Both the position numbers and the translations under genes were made by a program. Below the pieces are notes generated by a model. That model did no database searches, had not been told where the DNA came from, and worked only from the letters and a program-made list of their open reading frames with translations. A stretch of DNA of 64,000 nt from Paragonimus westermani (Eukaryota > Platyhelminthes > Trematoda > Plagiorchiida > Troglotrematidae), in the NCBI GenBank assembly GCA_008508345.1, contig QNGE01000110.1:44182-108181 (forward strand), given 5' to 3'. Shown here one piece after another: positions 39,101-51,127 of the stretch; positions within the stretch are counted from its first letter, which is position 1, and each line of letters opens with the position of its first letter.

Positions 39101-39330
39101 CTTATCAATGACGTTGATGGATTCCAGCGTGAACTGTTTGAGAAATCCTGCCGCGACAATCGATCCATTGGATCGTTTGGTGCATTTCATATGAGACAGT
39201 GGGACGGGTGTGTAACGGCGACCAAATGTGAAATTCCTGAGCTCTTGTTATGACTTAGTAGCTCAGCTGATAGAGCGCTCGCAGCGTTAAGGCATGCTGC
39301 ATCCGTCCCTAGTCGAATCCAGTCGAACTC
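39101..39330 (+). repeat. Right arm of palindrome, with tRNA-headed retroposon copy B
   Basis: Inverted partner of 38,806-39,030. Its tRNA-like head (39,252-39,330) has the A box TAGCTCAGCTGATAGAGCG, but the region corresponding to the B box is altered (TAGTCGAATCC) and the T-stem no longer pairs, so this copy is more decayed than copy A. Downstream of 39,335 it diverges, sharing only a loose GTCTCAT...AAAT tail pattern with the other copies. Confidence 0.85.
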
Positions 39331-39344
39331 CTGAATTGTCATGA

Positions 39345-40890
39345 TCGCGTCTCATTTAAATGAATCTTGTGTATGCTCGTTAAATACATTTTATTCACTA
39401 GCCCCAACTCGTCCTCTTGCGAGGATAAGAAAATGAGGGGCTGGATTTGTACCTATGGTTCGCTGGGAATGACACGCTCAATGAGAACAAATTAGCAAAA
39501 TGAAATTTGACGAAACTATCACTACTAAAGGCAAGTGGCGCAGAAGTGTAGTATGCGGAACAGAGTTTAAGTTATACGAAACCACATGCACGTCACCCCT
39601 ATCAGTGGTTTGATGGCACCAGGACACAATGATCTGGCTAGTAGTCTGTTTGCACAGATGCATTCAAGCAGTGAGTTTACTATTCACTGAAGTAAGTCTT
39701 ACGAAAGACTATATCTGGAAAATGCTCCACACAATTTTAATTGGCCTACTAAGATGTGAACTTGTGCTTACCGAGCACTTTTTCAATTCGTATCTTCCCT
39801 TCTGACTTCGCTGTAGGATTTGCCAAGATGGTACAGAATAGCATAGGTTTCGTGACTAAAAATACACGTCGGTGCCACGCGGATAGTCTTTGTCCAGTTC
39901 ATTAGGAATTCCCCAGGTGTGTGCTCTGAATATACCTAAGAGTGAGGTTATATTTAGCACAAAGGTGCATAATATGAACATGTACAGAATGAAAATATAA
40001 GAAAAAACATTCAGTAGGCCAGATGCGTATATATTCACAATTGCAATTTATAACTTAAGCTCGTGTTCGCATGACACAGATCAGAGTAAGCACGTATGCA
40101 TTTGTGCATCTGATTGAATTTACGTTCATGTGTACACTGCCTTAATAACATCATCATGCACGGCCAAATATACAAACGTTCACGTGTACCTATATCACGT
40201 TCTGCATGCAAAACTGGATAATTGCTCGCCTAGCTACTATCATTCTGTGTTTGCACGTACATAAGTCAAAATCAGCTACTTCGGCAAAAGCAGTGAGCAG
40301 CTTTAAGTTACATTAACCAAAATCAATAGTAAATGATTAATGTAATGGGTATTTATGTAACCTCAATTATTAAAAACCTTCCTGACCTTGCAAAAAGCAC
40401 TACGTTCCCTTAGATGTCAAACTAACGTTCATTATAACTGTATGGTTTGTCCACTGATAGACGACTTCTTTTTGACAGGCAAAATACCTTTAACCGTGTT
40501 CTTGCTGTCACCGACGTGCTTGTTTATATGGCCACTGACTTCTCCGTACCCGTTAGTTCTAACAGCACTTTGCTTGTCAGCCACTTTTTAGTTTTAACTA
40601 AATCTGTTCTTACCGTAAATGTCAATTTTGCCTATATATTCAAGTTTTTCTGTTGTTGAATTCCCGTGATTTATAACAGTACTATCCCATTCAACCCCCA
40701 CCATACAAAAAACGGTCATTACTGAACCTACACGTTGAGTAAAGATTGTTGTGCATATATTATCAACGAAATCACCATACCTTTTCGAATTGCGAGATTA
40801 CTAAACAAAATAACCGGAGCAGATCTTTCATACATGTACTGTCCGATCACAAACAAGCAGTGATGTGGTCAGTCGGTTATGCCTATTGTG
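39345..40890. other. No recognisable gene
   Basis: AT-rich. A pair of overlapping frames at 40.39-40.66 kb follows a reasonable acceptor (CTTTTTGACAG, about 40,481), but both are hydrophobic, low-complexity translations without motifs. Confidence 0.4.
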
Positions 40891-40894
40891 AGCT

Positions 40895-40965
40895 CAGGGG
40901 TGTATTGGTCAAAACCGTTGCTTCATGGAAGCGTGGCCGGAGTTCTATTCCTGATCGTGGCGGGG
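40895..40965 (+). repeat. tRNA-like SINE head, second member of the 24.0-kb family
   Basis: GGTGTATTGGTC (degenerate A box) is followed by CCGTTGCTTCATGGAAGCG, a stem-loop in the anticodon-arm position, then GCCGGAGTTCTATTCC, which fits a B box (GGTTCGAnTCC) with two changes. The order and spacing match 24,003-24,060. It lacks acceptor-stem complementarity. Confidence 0.45.
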
Positions 40966-40969
40966 TGAG

Positions 40970-43525
40970 CATTGTTAATGAGCCTTAACAAAAACGAAAC
41001 TTTGGTTTAGTTCTTTTTTCAAAAGTGGCTGACTGGATGGTTTATTTGAATGAGACTGCAATCAAGTCAGGGTGATGTGCAAAGTGAAATTTACACTATG
41101 TTCTTCGAAAGTTGACTCCGAATGAAGAGATGTCGCCAACGCGATATATTCTAAACGCTTTAGATGCCAGAGCTTGGCTACTTTTACGAAAGTTAATTAA
41201 AAAAGAAACGCTGAGGAAGCTCACGCAAATCGAAAAGCTGTTACCAGTGATAAATGCCATATTTATAATAGTCGTATCAATATCGATGTCTAAGTTTTCA
41301 CTGTTCTGACAAAAGCCACTTGATTAGAATAGTTTTGACACAACAATTTATGGGATCATGCCAGCCGTGACTTGAGTGTTTGCTCAAGCCAGGTTGAACC
41401 AAACAGTTGACAAGTGCCTAATTTGACAGGCATGTTACGGAGCTCCTGCAGCCGAAATCCCCTGTCATATACTGAAACAGAACTTCACTTTCGCTTTATA
41501 TAGTCAGCTGGGTAATTGTGAGAAAAGACTGAGACAAAATTCTGCCAAAGGCTTATAACAAACGCAGCATTTCGTTAAAATTTGTTCATGCAAACTGCTT
41601 TGGTAGCCTGTGGACAAAATATGTTCTGAACAAGATTTTTGTGAGTGGTGAAATGGACATATTCGGTTTCATACAGCCCTTTGTGGAAAAGAGTCACTTA
41701 ATTTCACAGACGTGTGAAGTCCGTTAACAATTAAACAAATTCAGTATACTTGAATCTTACCAGGGAACTCCGTAAACCGGACACCTGGATCAGCAAATAA
41801 ATTCCGAATTGAATATTGGAGGCAAAAATCAACCGAAACAGGATTCAATCATGTACCACTCTGCTGCAGACGTACTTTGAACCCGATACAATAACTACAT
41901 CGAATTCGGAGTTTCCTATTCACTGAAGTATTACGAAGTGTGTAGGTTTTCCTCCCACGCTGTGGTGACAAAATGGTTGAACTGGTGAACAAGTAAGTAT
42001 CTGAGCAGGGCACCCCTAATTAACTGCAATAACAGTCCGATCTTTCTTTCTTTTATAATGTTCATATGAGATTGTCGCCTAGACGCCGACTGTTTTGCTT
42101 TGTATGCTCTGTTGACCAAGTTTTTTGTATGAGCGCCTTCCAAACAAATGTGATGCTGTACCGATTAACACCACTTGAATTGGACGTCATTTCTTTGCCA
42201 ACATTTTAAAAGGAACAGTTCGTTCTTTTTATTGTCCCAGCCGTATGTAACAAAACAACCAACTTGCTCGAAACAAAACACACTACACTGTTATCATAGA
42301 ACTGAGCCTTGATCAGGAACTAGAGCACAGGTTTATTGTTTCATCAAAACAATCCATCGTAATATCATTCTTAACACAAATCAGTTGGAAAATGTGATCT
42401 AGTCAAAACAATTCATTGTTCAGGAATACGATGCTGAGAGAAGTAAACGCGTAAAAATTGATTCGTCCAAGGTTCTGTTGTGTCCTTGTAACCTTATACA
42501 GAGCTCCTGGTGAATTGCAATAAGGGATAGGTATGAACTTGGTTCCTAGCACTCTTACACGGTGGAAAAGATAACAGAAATGTTTCTCAGTAAGTGATGC
42601 TGCTGCCTTATATCGAATTACACCAAATATCGTCGTTGTGAAATATATATGAATCTAGTTTTATAGCGGCAATAAATCTTTCTCATTGGCTTCTGGTAAT
42701 GCAGTTGATATAGATGTATACTACCATTATCTGGGATAATATTCTTAAGAGAACATTGGTCTAGCACATTCCATTTACATGCACACTCGTTTGTGGTACA
42801 AACGGAATGCGATAAAGAGTTTGGCTGTTACCTTTGTCACTGTTGTTCTCATTTTTCTGATTTTTGTGACACCTCAGTTTAGTCCTCTCATTTCAAGTCT
42901 AAGCTTCAAATTGCATTAGTGCCCTGAGAAATGGACCGTGACCCAAATTGCTTTCAGGGTAGTTGATGTTACTGTTGTTCATCAGTTTAGCTGCGAGGAC
43001 AATGAACTGCTTCTCCTTAATTGACTTCTTTTGAACACACGTACTAGGACTATGAGGACCTTACCATCTGTGAGGATCTCCAACCTAACAAGGCTGATAG
43101 TGTTTAAAAGCATGAAGATCAATAAATTTTGTGTGTTTTGTAGTAGCAGTGGATATTCAAAACCTCCGATGTGTTAAAAAGCTTATGAGAAATATGTGTG
43201 AAGGCTTACCTTAATTATTTTGTCTACGTAAATGACCACAACACTTTGTAAGCACGCTTTTGTACACGTAAGCGTTAAACAGCAATATACTGTTGCCGTG
43301 ATCATGTTCAGAACACTTCAATGATAATGGCCCGAAGTAAAAATCTACTTCAAAAGCACTGAGTTTCACCCATCGCAAAAAATTAGTTGACCACCAGAAT
43401 ATTGCAGATGATTTCACCATTATATCCGCAGAATTCACTCTTGAGAAACCGGGAGATATGTTGGTGAGGCTGAAATCATATATCAACGCTCAGCTCTGCT
43501 GAATAAATAATATTCATTGATATAC
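40970..43525. other. No recognisable gene
   Basis: AT-rich. A 91-codon minus-strand frame at 43.21-43.49 kb reads plausibly but has no recognised motif. It may be part of an unrecognised exon. Confidence 0.4.
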
Positions 43526-43529
43526 TTTA

Positions 43530-43592
43530 CTGGTACTTTGAATCTGTGGACCTAAAGTCCGATCTCTACTCCCTCAGCCTCCCAGGCAGTGA
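43530..43592 (-). repeat. Weak tRNA-like relic
   Basis: On the minus strand GGCTGAGGGAGTAGAGATC resembles a D-arm/A box, GGACTTTAGGTCC could form a short anticodon stem, and CAGATTCAAAG is a poor B-box match. The order is right but the match is weak, so this is either an eroded SINE head or coincidence. Confidence 0.25.
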
Positions 43593-43599
43593 TATGCTG

Positions 43600-44760
43600 C
43601 ATTTATCACCCAAGCTGCGCTAGAAACACCATTGAAACGTCATTCCACAATTAGAAATATATGCAACTTAACTATCGAAGTACCCCTAGTCACCCCGCGA
43701 ATTTTATGACAGATTGTCGTCTCACTGCAAAATTCACAGGACTAACGAAAAAATTGATAGGTATACGAATTGAGGGGAAACGTTATTCAAAACAACCAAG
43801 CAAGCTTACCATATATATGTAGTTCAGCGTGCAGTGGACAGCAACTGACTAGCGGCTGAAGTAACGGACTGTGTGTATCCTCGTTCCACTTTATCAGTTC
43901 TGTACCCCAAGCTCTCTGAATATATCACTTGAGATTTAGGATGTGGGCCTGCAATTTAAATCTATGCCTCAGACATGCAGTCAGTGCAGCCGTTTTGATG
44001 TTCTAAACAAAATCTGATTATTCTTCACTCAGCGGCAGAAAATGTTCAAAGCAGTGTATCCTATTGTCTCCTACATCCCATGCTTAAGTCTCATCAGCAT
44101 GTTACAGTATGGAATCCGAAAATTCCAACTTTGAGCACGAACTGAAACAAATTTTACCGTTCATTGGTATGTCATTAGTTCAAACACACCAATCAAAAGT
44201 GACTTTAAATTGGCTGCTTTGGAGGTAATCAGGGACTACAAAATTTCCTCGCAATGTTATTTCGTGGATGGTTGTTGGCAAATTTAGAAAGGTATCGCTA
44301 ACTGGTTAGCCTTCATCAGAAACTTTCCTTTTTTCCAAATAACAGCTGGTTGGGTAAAGCATAAAATTTACTTCTCAGTCTCAGGAAATGGACAACTGAT
44401 CGTGCAATTGGTCATCTGTCAGGCTCATCTGACGTACTCACTTTGACGTATCAATAATACTGTAATTAGCTAGCACCTAAGAAGCTCGCTCTATGTGTCC
44501 GCTAGTATTTTAGACGCCTATCCACCTGAAAAGATCGGTGAAAATTTCCTCATAGATACCCTCAATTCCCCAGCATACTTCTACAGCACTAACCCGGAAT
44601 AAAGAAGCGTATCCTGGAATCTATTTTTATAGAGAATTATTGCTGGTTTGAGAACCATAGGAGATTCAAACACGATTGATTCAAAAAACCCTCATCATAT
44701 TCACTGCTAAAAGAATGGAGATCAAATGGCAAAATGTTTTGGGTTGACGCACTAGGTTTG
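43600..44760. other. No recognisable gene
   Basis: AT-rich sequence with short frames only. Confidence 0.4.
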
Positions 44761-44774
44761 AACTGTTAGTTTTA

Positions 44775-45490
44775 CGTAACCGGATATTGCTTCCGTTGAA
44801 GTTTACGTAACAATTACCTTTTGCTTATAAAGCAGCGCGAAGGCGGTGGGACCGTCGGAGCTTCATAACTTTTCTCAACAGAAAGCTATTCTTTATTGAG
44901 TGGAAATGATGAACGTGGTACAGAGAGTGAGTCAGTCATTACATGCACTTGCAACTAACCCATTGCTAAAAAATAGTATAGTGGTGGAGTACCAAACCAG
45001 AAAAGCGATCATCAAGACTCTCAGTGGAATAACTCAGCGCGGTGGGGAGGTACGTCTAGAACCCCATATTGGGCGGATTTGGGAAGACACAGGCGAGTGG
45101 AGGAGCTATCGCTTAACGAGATCGCACCATCGGACGAGACGTGGCAGGCAAAGAGGGATGGATGACCAGGTGGGAGGCGGAATTATTATAAAACTTGGCG
45201 GAATGTCTCGAAATAATTGTGAAATATGACCAAAGCCCGTTGCATGTAGATGACGGATAACACAACTAACCGGATGAGTTGTTGGTCAACAAGGTCGGAG
45301 CAACGGGCGTGAAATGGCAAGCAAGAAACCTCCAGATGAAAGTTGTCCGCCAAACAAGAGCCGGGTCAAAGTGCACATGACGTGGGACGGAAACGAGGGT
45401 TATTTTTGGGCCGGGATTTCGGTTCACAAACGCAAACACGTGTGTGGCATGGCAACCAGACACAGTGTGATTGGGACGAGTTATATAAAT
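44775..45490 (+). other. CpG-rich block with upstream TATA-like box, possible LTR or 5' region of a mobile element
   Basis: A CTTATAAAGCAGCGCG string at about 44,824 resembles a core promoter and is preceded by two TTTACGTAAC-like repeats (about 44,772 and 44,803). Downstream, a 109-codon frame (44,900-45,229; Arg/Gly-rich end including RSHHRTRRGRQRGMDDQVGG) and a 65-codon frame (45,314-45,511) lie in sequence clearly richer in G and CG than the flanks. The translations match nothing I know. The arrangement could be an LTR promoter with leader, or a CpG-rich promoter/first-exon region of a cellular gene. Confidence 0.3.
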
Positions 45491-45499
45491 GGATGTAGT

Positions 45500-47230
45500 G
45501 AATCTCACTGAAATTTTGTTGAAACGGTCATGGGGAAATATTTGCATAGTTGATAGGTGCTATTGCACTGGAATTTTAGAATGGTCGTTGTCCTTAATTA
45601 CTGGGTTCATCAGAGAAAGCAAATGTAGATTTGGACTGCGCATCATAGTTGTAAACAAATCTGCAACATGATAATCGTCCGCAAATCGTGAGATTTGACT
45701 CGCGTTTGAATTAGTGCAGTTTAATATCAACCCAAAATTTGAATGGAATTAAGCCGTTTGAAAACTGAAACGACGCCTGTGTGATAAACTCCATTGACAC
45801 ACTCATGGTAGCTCCGTCTGCAGTTATGTATATACATTTACATATAGAAATAAAAAAACAAACAAAGGGAAATCCTTTGTAAGGCGATTTAACTAGTCTT
45901 TGATGAACTGAGAAACAGCTTTAAAGTGTTAAGCAGATGACATGGAGCTGCGTCGATTTCTTAGACTAGTTTCTCTGAAATGAAAGGGTTTTATTATTAA
46001 CATATTAAAGTCTTTGTGCTGAGATCAGTTGCAAAATACCCATCCATACCTGAGGTTGAGCATACTTTAACGAATGAAACTCTGACGAACTTTACGGCTT
46101 GCAGTCAGACGACTCCAGATATGGAGTGTTACTAGTCTGAAAACTCACACAAAACAGAATTACGTTTGCACTAGAACGCCTGCTAACAAGTGACACTAAA
46201 AATTAAATACCAGGTCTCCTAACGCAAAATGATTAACAGTCAAAAAGTGTCGATCCGAAATTTGCTCTAACGAAGAAGGCTACAGTAAAAGGGTTTTGAA
46301 GGAAAAATAATCCCAATTTTCAGCCTTCGATCCTCTGAATTCCAAAATAACAGGCAGTTACTTTTCAGCCAATATGGGAAGGCTGTACGACTCCACCGTC
46401 ATTCTGACGCTTTTTTATCCAGTTGACAATGCTGTTTATCTTCAGACTAGTCATGCAGGTGTGACTGACAAAACTTCAGCGACAAATTCACGTTGCAAGT
46501 TATGATACGCTTATAGCTTACGCAAACTGAGTGTTGACATTAGTTCAGTAGCGAGTTCACGGGCAAACAATTTTTGACTAACTCTGCTCATAAACGTTTG
46601 TGATAGGAAATCAAAACTCACAATGGATTCTTACGTCAGTACGCTCGAAACCAGTGAAGGAAGTCCAATAATATATCAAGTGGACTAAAGTCAATTCACA
46701 CTTACTTGAGCTTTTCGAACCTGTTGAAATTATCTGGCAGTTTCCCCAACAAAATAAACGCAAGCTTCGAATTTATTTCTCGTTGGGACCTGTCAGTGGC
46801 CCGTATTCACGTTTTAATACCTACGTTTGGGTGAAACGGTGGTACTGATCATTATTATTCTAGCTCTTTGTTAGCCACACCCAAATTACCATAAACTTAA
46901 CGGTCGGAGATGCTGGCATATGGCTGATGTTCACACTGCCTTCTTAGTAACTGCTGCATCAATCTACGTGGTCAAATTTAACAGTAAGAAATGCCACCCG
47001 TGACTAATCTAGTGAAGCAAAAACTGGCCTTCCCTGGTGTGTAGTGTGAGCTTCCTTGACGTATTGCTCGACAGGGTTGTTTCACGAGAATATTTGTCGC
47101 AGTCCAATCGCGCATCAAGCTGGGAATTTACCTCGGTTAAAGGCTTCGTTAAGGGTGACACACGAATCCGGTGAGCATTTTCTAAATGCGGACCCTGCGA
47201 TCAACCGCGAGCAAACGAATCCTTCGTTGT
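45500..47230. other. No recognisable gene
   Basis: AT-rich, short frames only up to about 47,050. From 47,056 a CpG-containing stretch leads into the next candidate exon. Confidence 0.4.
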
Positions 47231-47237
47231 TTACCAG

Positions 47238-47315
47238 ATGTGAAGTATCTCGCTGTACCAATAGCATTTACTGGCGATGCACCTAGGTTATCCGCTTCCG
47301 TAATATTATCACGTG
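47238..47315 (+). CDS. Candidate small internal exon, unknown product
   Basis: A pyrimidine-rich acceptor TTCGTTGTTTACCAG (ending 47,237) and a consensus donor CGTG|GTATGT (47,316) bound 78 nt that is open in the frame reading VKYLAVPIAFTGDAPRLSAS followed by VILSR. The frame also continues unspliced to 47,374. The translation looks protein-like. No neighbouring exon was identified in matching phase and no family is recognised. Confidence 0.25.
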
Positions 47316-47379
47316 GTATGTTCACAAACAACACTATCCCTACCTCGCCTTCTCAGATTGTCTCTCAGTCTTAATGACA

Positions 47380-50300
47380 GCGCCCACACCAATCAGCAAC
47401 GAAGTTTTATACAAAAGCTATTGGTGCAATTCGGTTATTTATTCAACGGCATCAGGTGCTACTGTTATTTCCTAATATCTCTCCTCGCACTTGTCCCTTC
47501 ATACATAAAAGTAAGCACACATCTCGGTTAATTCATTGTTTCCAAAATTTTATCCTCACTATATTTGTAACCCATAGATGTTCTACAAATTATTTACTTA
47601 AAAAAATGTGGGGAGATACCTTACGTGATAATGCACTTTTAAATTGTCTAAATAAATGCAAAGGATGCAAACTTGAACATTTTTGTGTGAATAATTAGTT
47701 TGAACTTTAGAAAACAAGACAGGTGAAACGCGCAATTGCGGAATAGCTATAAAACGATGTAAAGCCTAAGCAATAAAAAACATCCGTTAAACACTACGCC
47801 AAACTGATTGCAGCTTTTAAATTACCACGGGGATATTGTTAGGTGCAGTCACAGAAAAACCAGATGAACCAATTTCCAGTTCCATTAACATTTGTCATTA
47901 GGGTATTTTCTTGCTACGGTCGATAGTTTAAACCGCACAACGCTTCCACAAAGCTAGAGTGTTCAGAAAACGCCAGCAGCAGCACGTTAGACACGAATGA
48001 ATTAGTGTATGCGAACGTCCACTTGTAAGTAATTTGCGGAGGATATACAGAAAGACAGCCGTTAACAACATTTTTGAAAGAGACCGAATGGACAGTCTGT
48101 ACGTCTAACAAAGCTGCAAATAGTTACACTTGATTTTAGTTTCCCATCAACCAAAAGTCCTACCATAAAATAATCTATCAGTATGTTTTACTGCCGTATT
48201 TCAGTACTTAATTTGCTTCGACTAGGAAACCACATTTATTTCCATATATTAAGCTCAGTTTTATGCAAGAAGTTTCCTTTCTGGCAACCAAGGTTCATCG
48301 CCATAACATGCTAAAACGGAGGGCTGCTTTACCTGATTGCAGGCCACAGGATTTAGATATCTGGCTCTTGTTGTCCGGAGGTGCCCGAGTACACCCACCT
48401 TCTTAATAGTAGGAAGAAAATACTCCGTTGTTGTTTGCCGCCCTAAGAAGTACTTGCTCAAAGTCAGTGCTTCTCAGACGGTGTGTCGTTAGTTAATGGT
48501 TTTACTCTATTGTAGGTGTAAAATGAAAGGTTTAATTCCAGCCAAGTGCAGGTGTACAAGATTTTCCGTGGAACGAACAATGAACAATCGGTATTCGAAA
48601 TATGATTTACGATAATGTTGGTGACAGAACGGTTTAAAACAAAAGGATCATTTGTGTTGTGAAGAGCATGAACGCTTTAACATACACTGACTTGCAACCT
48701 AACGCTTGATGCAAACACCACCATAAGTGTTTATTGAGCGGGGAAAGTACTGACTCGAGGAACAACGGTCCACTTTGTAGAAGAAGACGTATCCTTTATT
48801 CAGGCACAGCGTAAAACTACAAGTAGGAAAAATCAGTGAATCCACACTTGGTAAAAACAATCCTGGCAAACTCTGTGTCGACAAAACTGCTTCAGTCTAT
48901 GTTCAGCCTAGTTGACTAAACTATATGGAAATGAATCTGACAGAAATTGTTGGTAAAGTGTCAACGTACCATATTCCATAGGTGCTAGTGTTAAAATATT
49001 GCCTATCCCCCACATTTTGATATTATTTGAACTAGTCTGACAAAAAACCCGAAGGACGTTCAGGTGTGTCTCCAAAAACAAACTCACTGTAACCTTTTCC
49101 AAATGCTGAACCTCAAGTAGATGCAAATGGTTATTTACTTTTTGTGGATTACTTTTGGGATTTAAGGTTATAGGTGAAGCAACAGTTTGTAGTCCAGTTT
49201 CAACTGTATTAACATTTGAAAGTTTGGCGAACAGAAGCTAAATGGGAATCTTTGTTTTTTTCTTATACATCGGGAAAGAAATGTGTTGTGTAGGCGTCTG
49301 AAGTAAGTCCTAGATTAAGCTAAACCACTTATGAATTTCACTCGAGCTAGGAAGTTGTTCTCTGGTAGTGCTTTTGTTGGAAAAGCACATCTTCTACCAA
49401 AGCATTGCAAAGATAATACGGTGCAAACCTTTCGGGCTGTTTTCATCGTTATAAAAAGTGTTTATACATTTTGTAAGTGACTTGTTGCTGTAAGTACTCA
49501 GCGCAAACTAATCGTGTTAGTTATGTTCATTTCTACTTTCTTCGACGTAATCCGTCTTCCTGTATACTCACCAAGTACGTAAATCCAGGGCGCAACTGAA
49601 ATCAGCAGCCTACATTGTACTATTTGTAACCCTGGTACACTACACCACAAGCTATATATGAGGTTCTTTTGACGTGATGCTTCTTCTGAACGCCCCGAAA
49701 TCACTTGCGCCCTTTTAGTTTAGGTCATCAGTGCAATCGCGTTCAACCAAATCCACATTGACTACAATCGAAGGGACCGATTTGCGAAAAAGGCGTGTAA
49801 TATTTTGATGTTATCTTTCCAGTGAAACATCAAAAGCTGACGCACAGTTAAGAAGCAATAATTTTTCGTTGTACGAACTGCGAAAGCATCTATTTCACAA
49901 ACTACTGCTGGTTTAACAACGTTTTACAGATGTATATAATCAGAAGCTTGTCTTAAAAACCGTAATAGTTTTAGTAAACCTAGATTTGATTGTCAAGATC
50001 ACTTTTCCTCAATAGCAAAATTATAGACATTGAATTGTCACGTATACATGTGAACCAATTACTTTTGCACTCACACATTGTTTTAGCTTAATAATTAGCT
50101 CTAATGTCTGTTTCGTGAAAATTTAAAATAGAAGCTACAAATACTGCTTCATTCTGGTAGCGGGAATTGACAATATCCAAAAATCACTTTGTTAGCTGAA
50201 CATTCAACAAAGTGAAAGCACACGGCTACGCTATATCTCCCCTCGTTACTTCAGGAGGTAGCTTACAGCGGATCACATTCTGTGGTGGTTAATGCTATTT

Positions 50301-51125
50301 CGCTGTCGATTTTGCCAAAAATTGTTTACTAGCAAAACGCAAGTGTTTCACGCTGTTTCCATTCCACGCATAATCCAACTTGCCTGTAATAAAGCATTAT
50401 GTTCAGTAAAGTGAATCGAGAAGTGGATTCCTGGCAGTATCCTTCTATATAACAACGCATTTGTCGACCCTTATCTGACTCGCAAGTATTTTTCGCTGTA
50501 CAAAAAGCCACAGATTATCTTAGTTAATAACCGACAAATAATTTGCAATACAAATAATCGAAGTAAAACAGAAAATAGGCAAATTCTCAATTTTCATCCG
50601 ACAGATTCTAAATTGTCGGATTCGGCAACAAATGCTTTTAGTGAGAAAAAGTAAAGAATAGTATACTGTCACTCCGTGTTAAATTCACCTATCTAATTCC
50701 TTAACCCGTCTCTTTGAGTAAAGCGAAAGAGATGGTTACTTTTTTACTGTCATTTTGACGGATATCTAACAGATCTAAGCCGAAATCACACATATTCTTC
50801 ATGTAACAATTAATTGTACACATACATGTCGCTAAAGAACTGGCAGTGGAATCTGTTCGCTTTCGACGCAGTCTGCTCAGGTGTCTGTGTGCTAACTAAA
50901 CTCCCTATATCCTACAGTTTAACTACAACCTGGCTGGCGTTTTGTCCCTTTCTTTTAACCGAAATGTACTTCGATTATTATTTGTGTAATAATATAAAAT
51001 TACGATGTCGTCCGCATTGTGGACATAGTTTTGTGATAATTTTCAGTGGTCCGCAGTGGAGTTATCCCCAGCATTTTCAAATGTAGTTGCGCGTTTTCAC
51101 AACATGCTCCACTGATTTCTTTTCC
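47380..51125. other. No recognisable gene
   Basis: AT-rich. Short frames on both strands (47.46-47.70, 48.26-48.46, 48.91-49.13 and 50.81-51.09 kb) carry no recognised motif. Confidence 0.4.
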
Positions 51126-51127
51126 AG

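Noticed and set aside
41860..41895. Another tRNA-like head
   Set aside because: The B-box-like and A-box-like strings occur in the wrong order on the strand where they match.
43211..43486. 91-codon minus-strand frame as an exon
   Set aside because: Reasonable composition, but no clean splice sites and no recognised motif.
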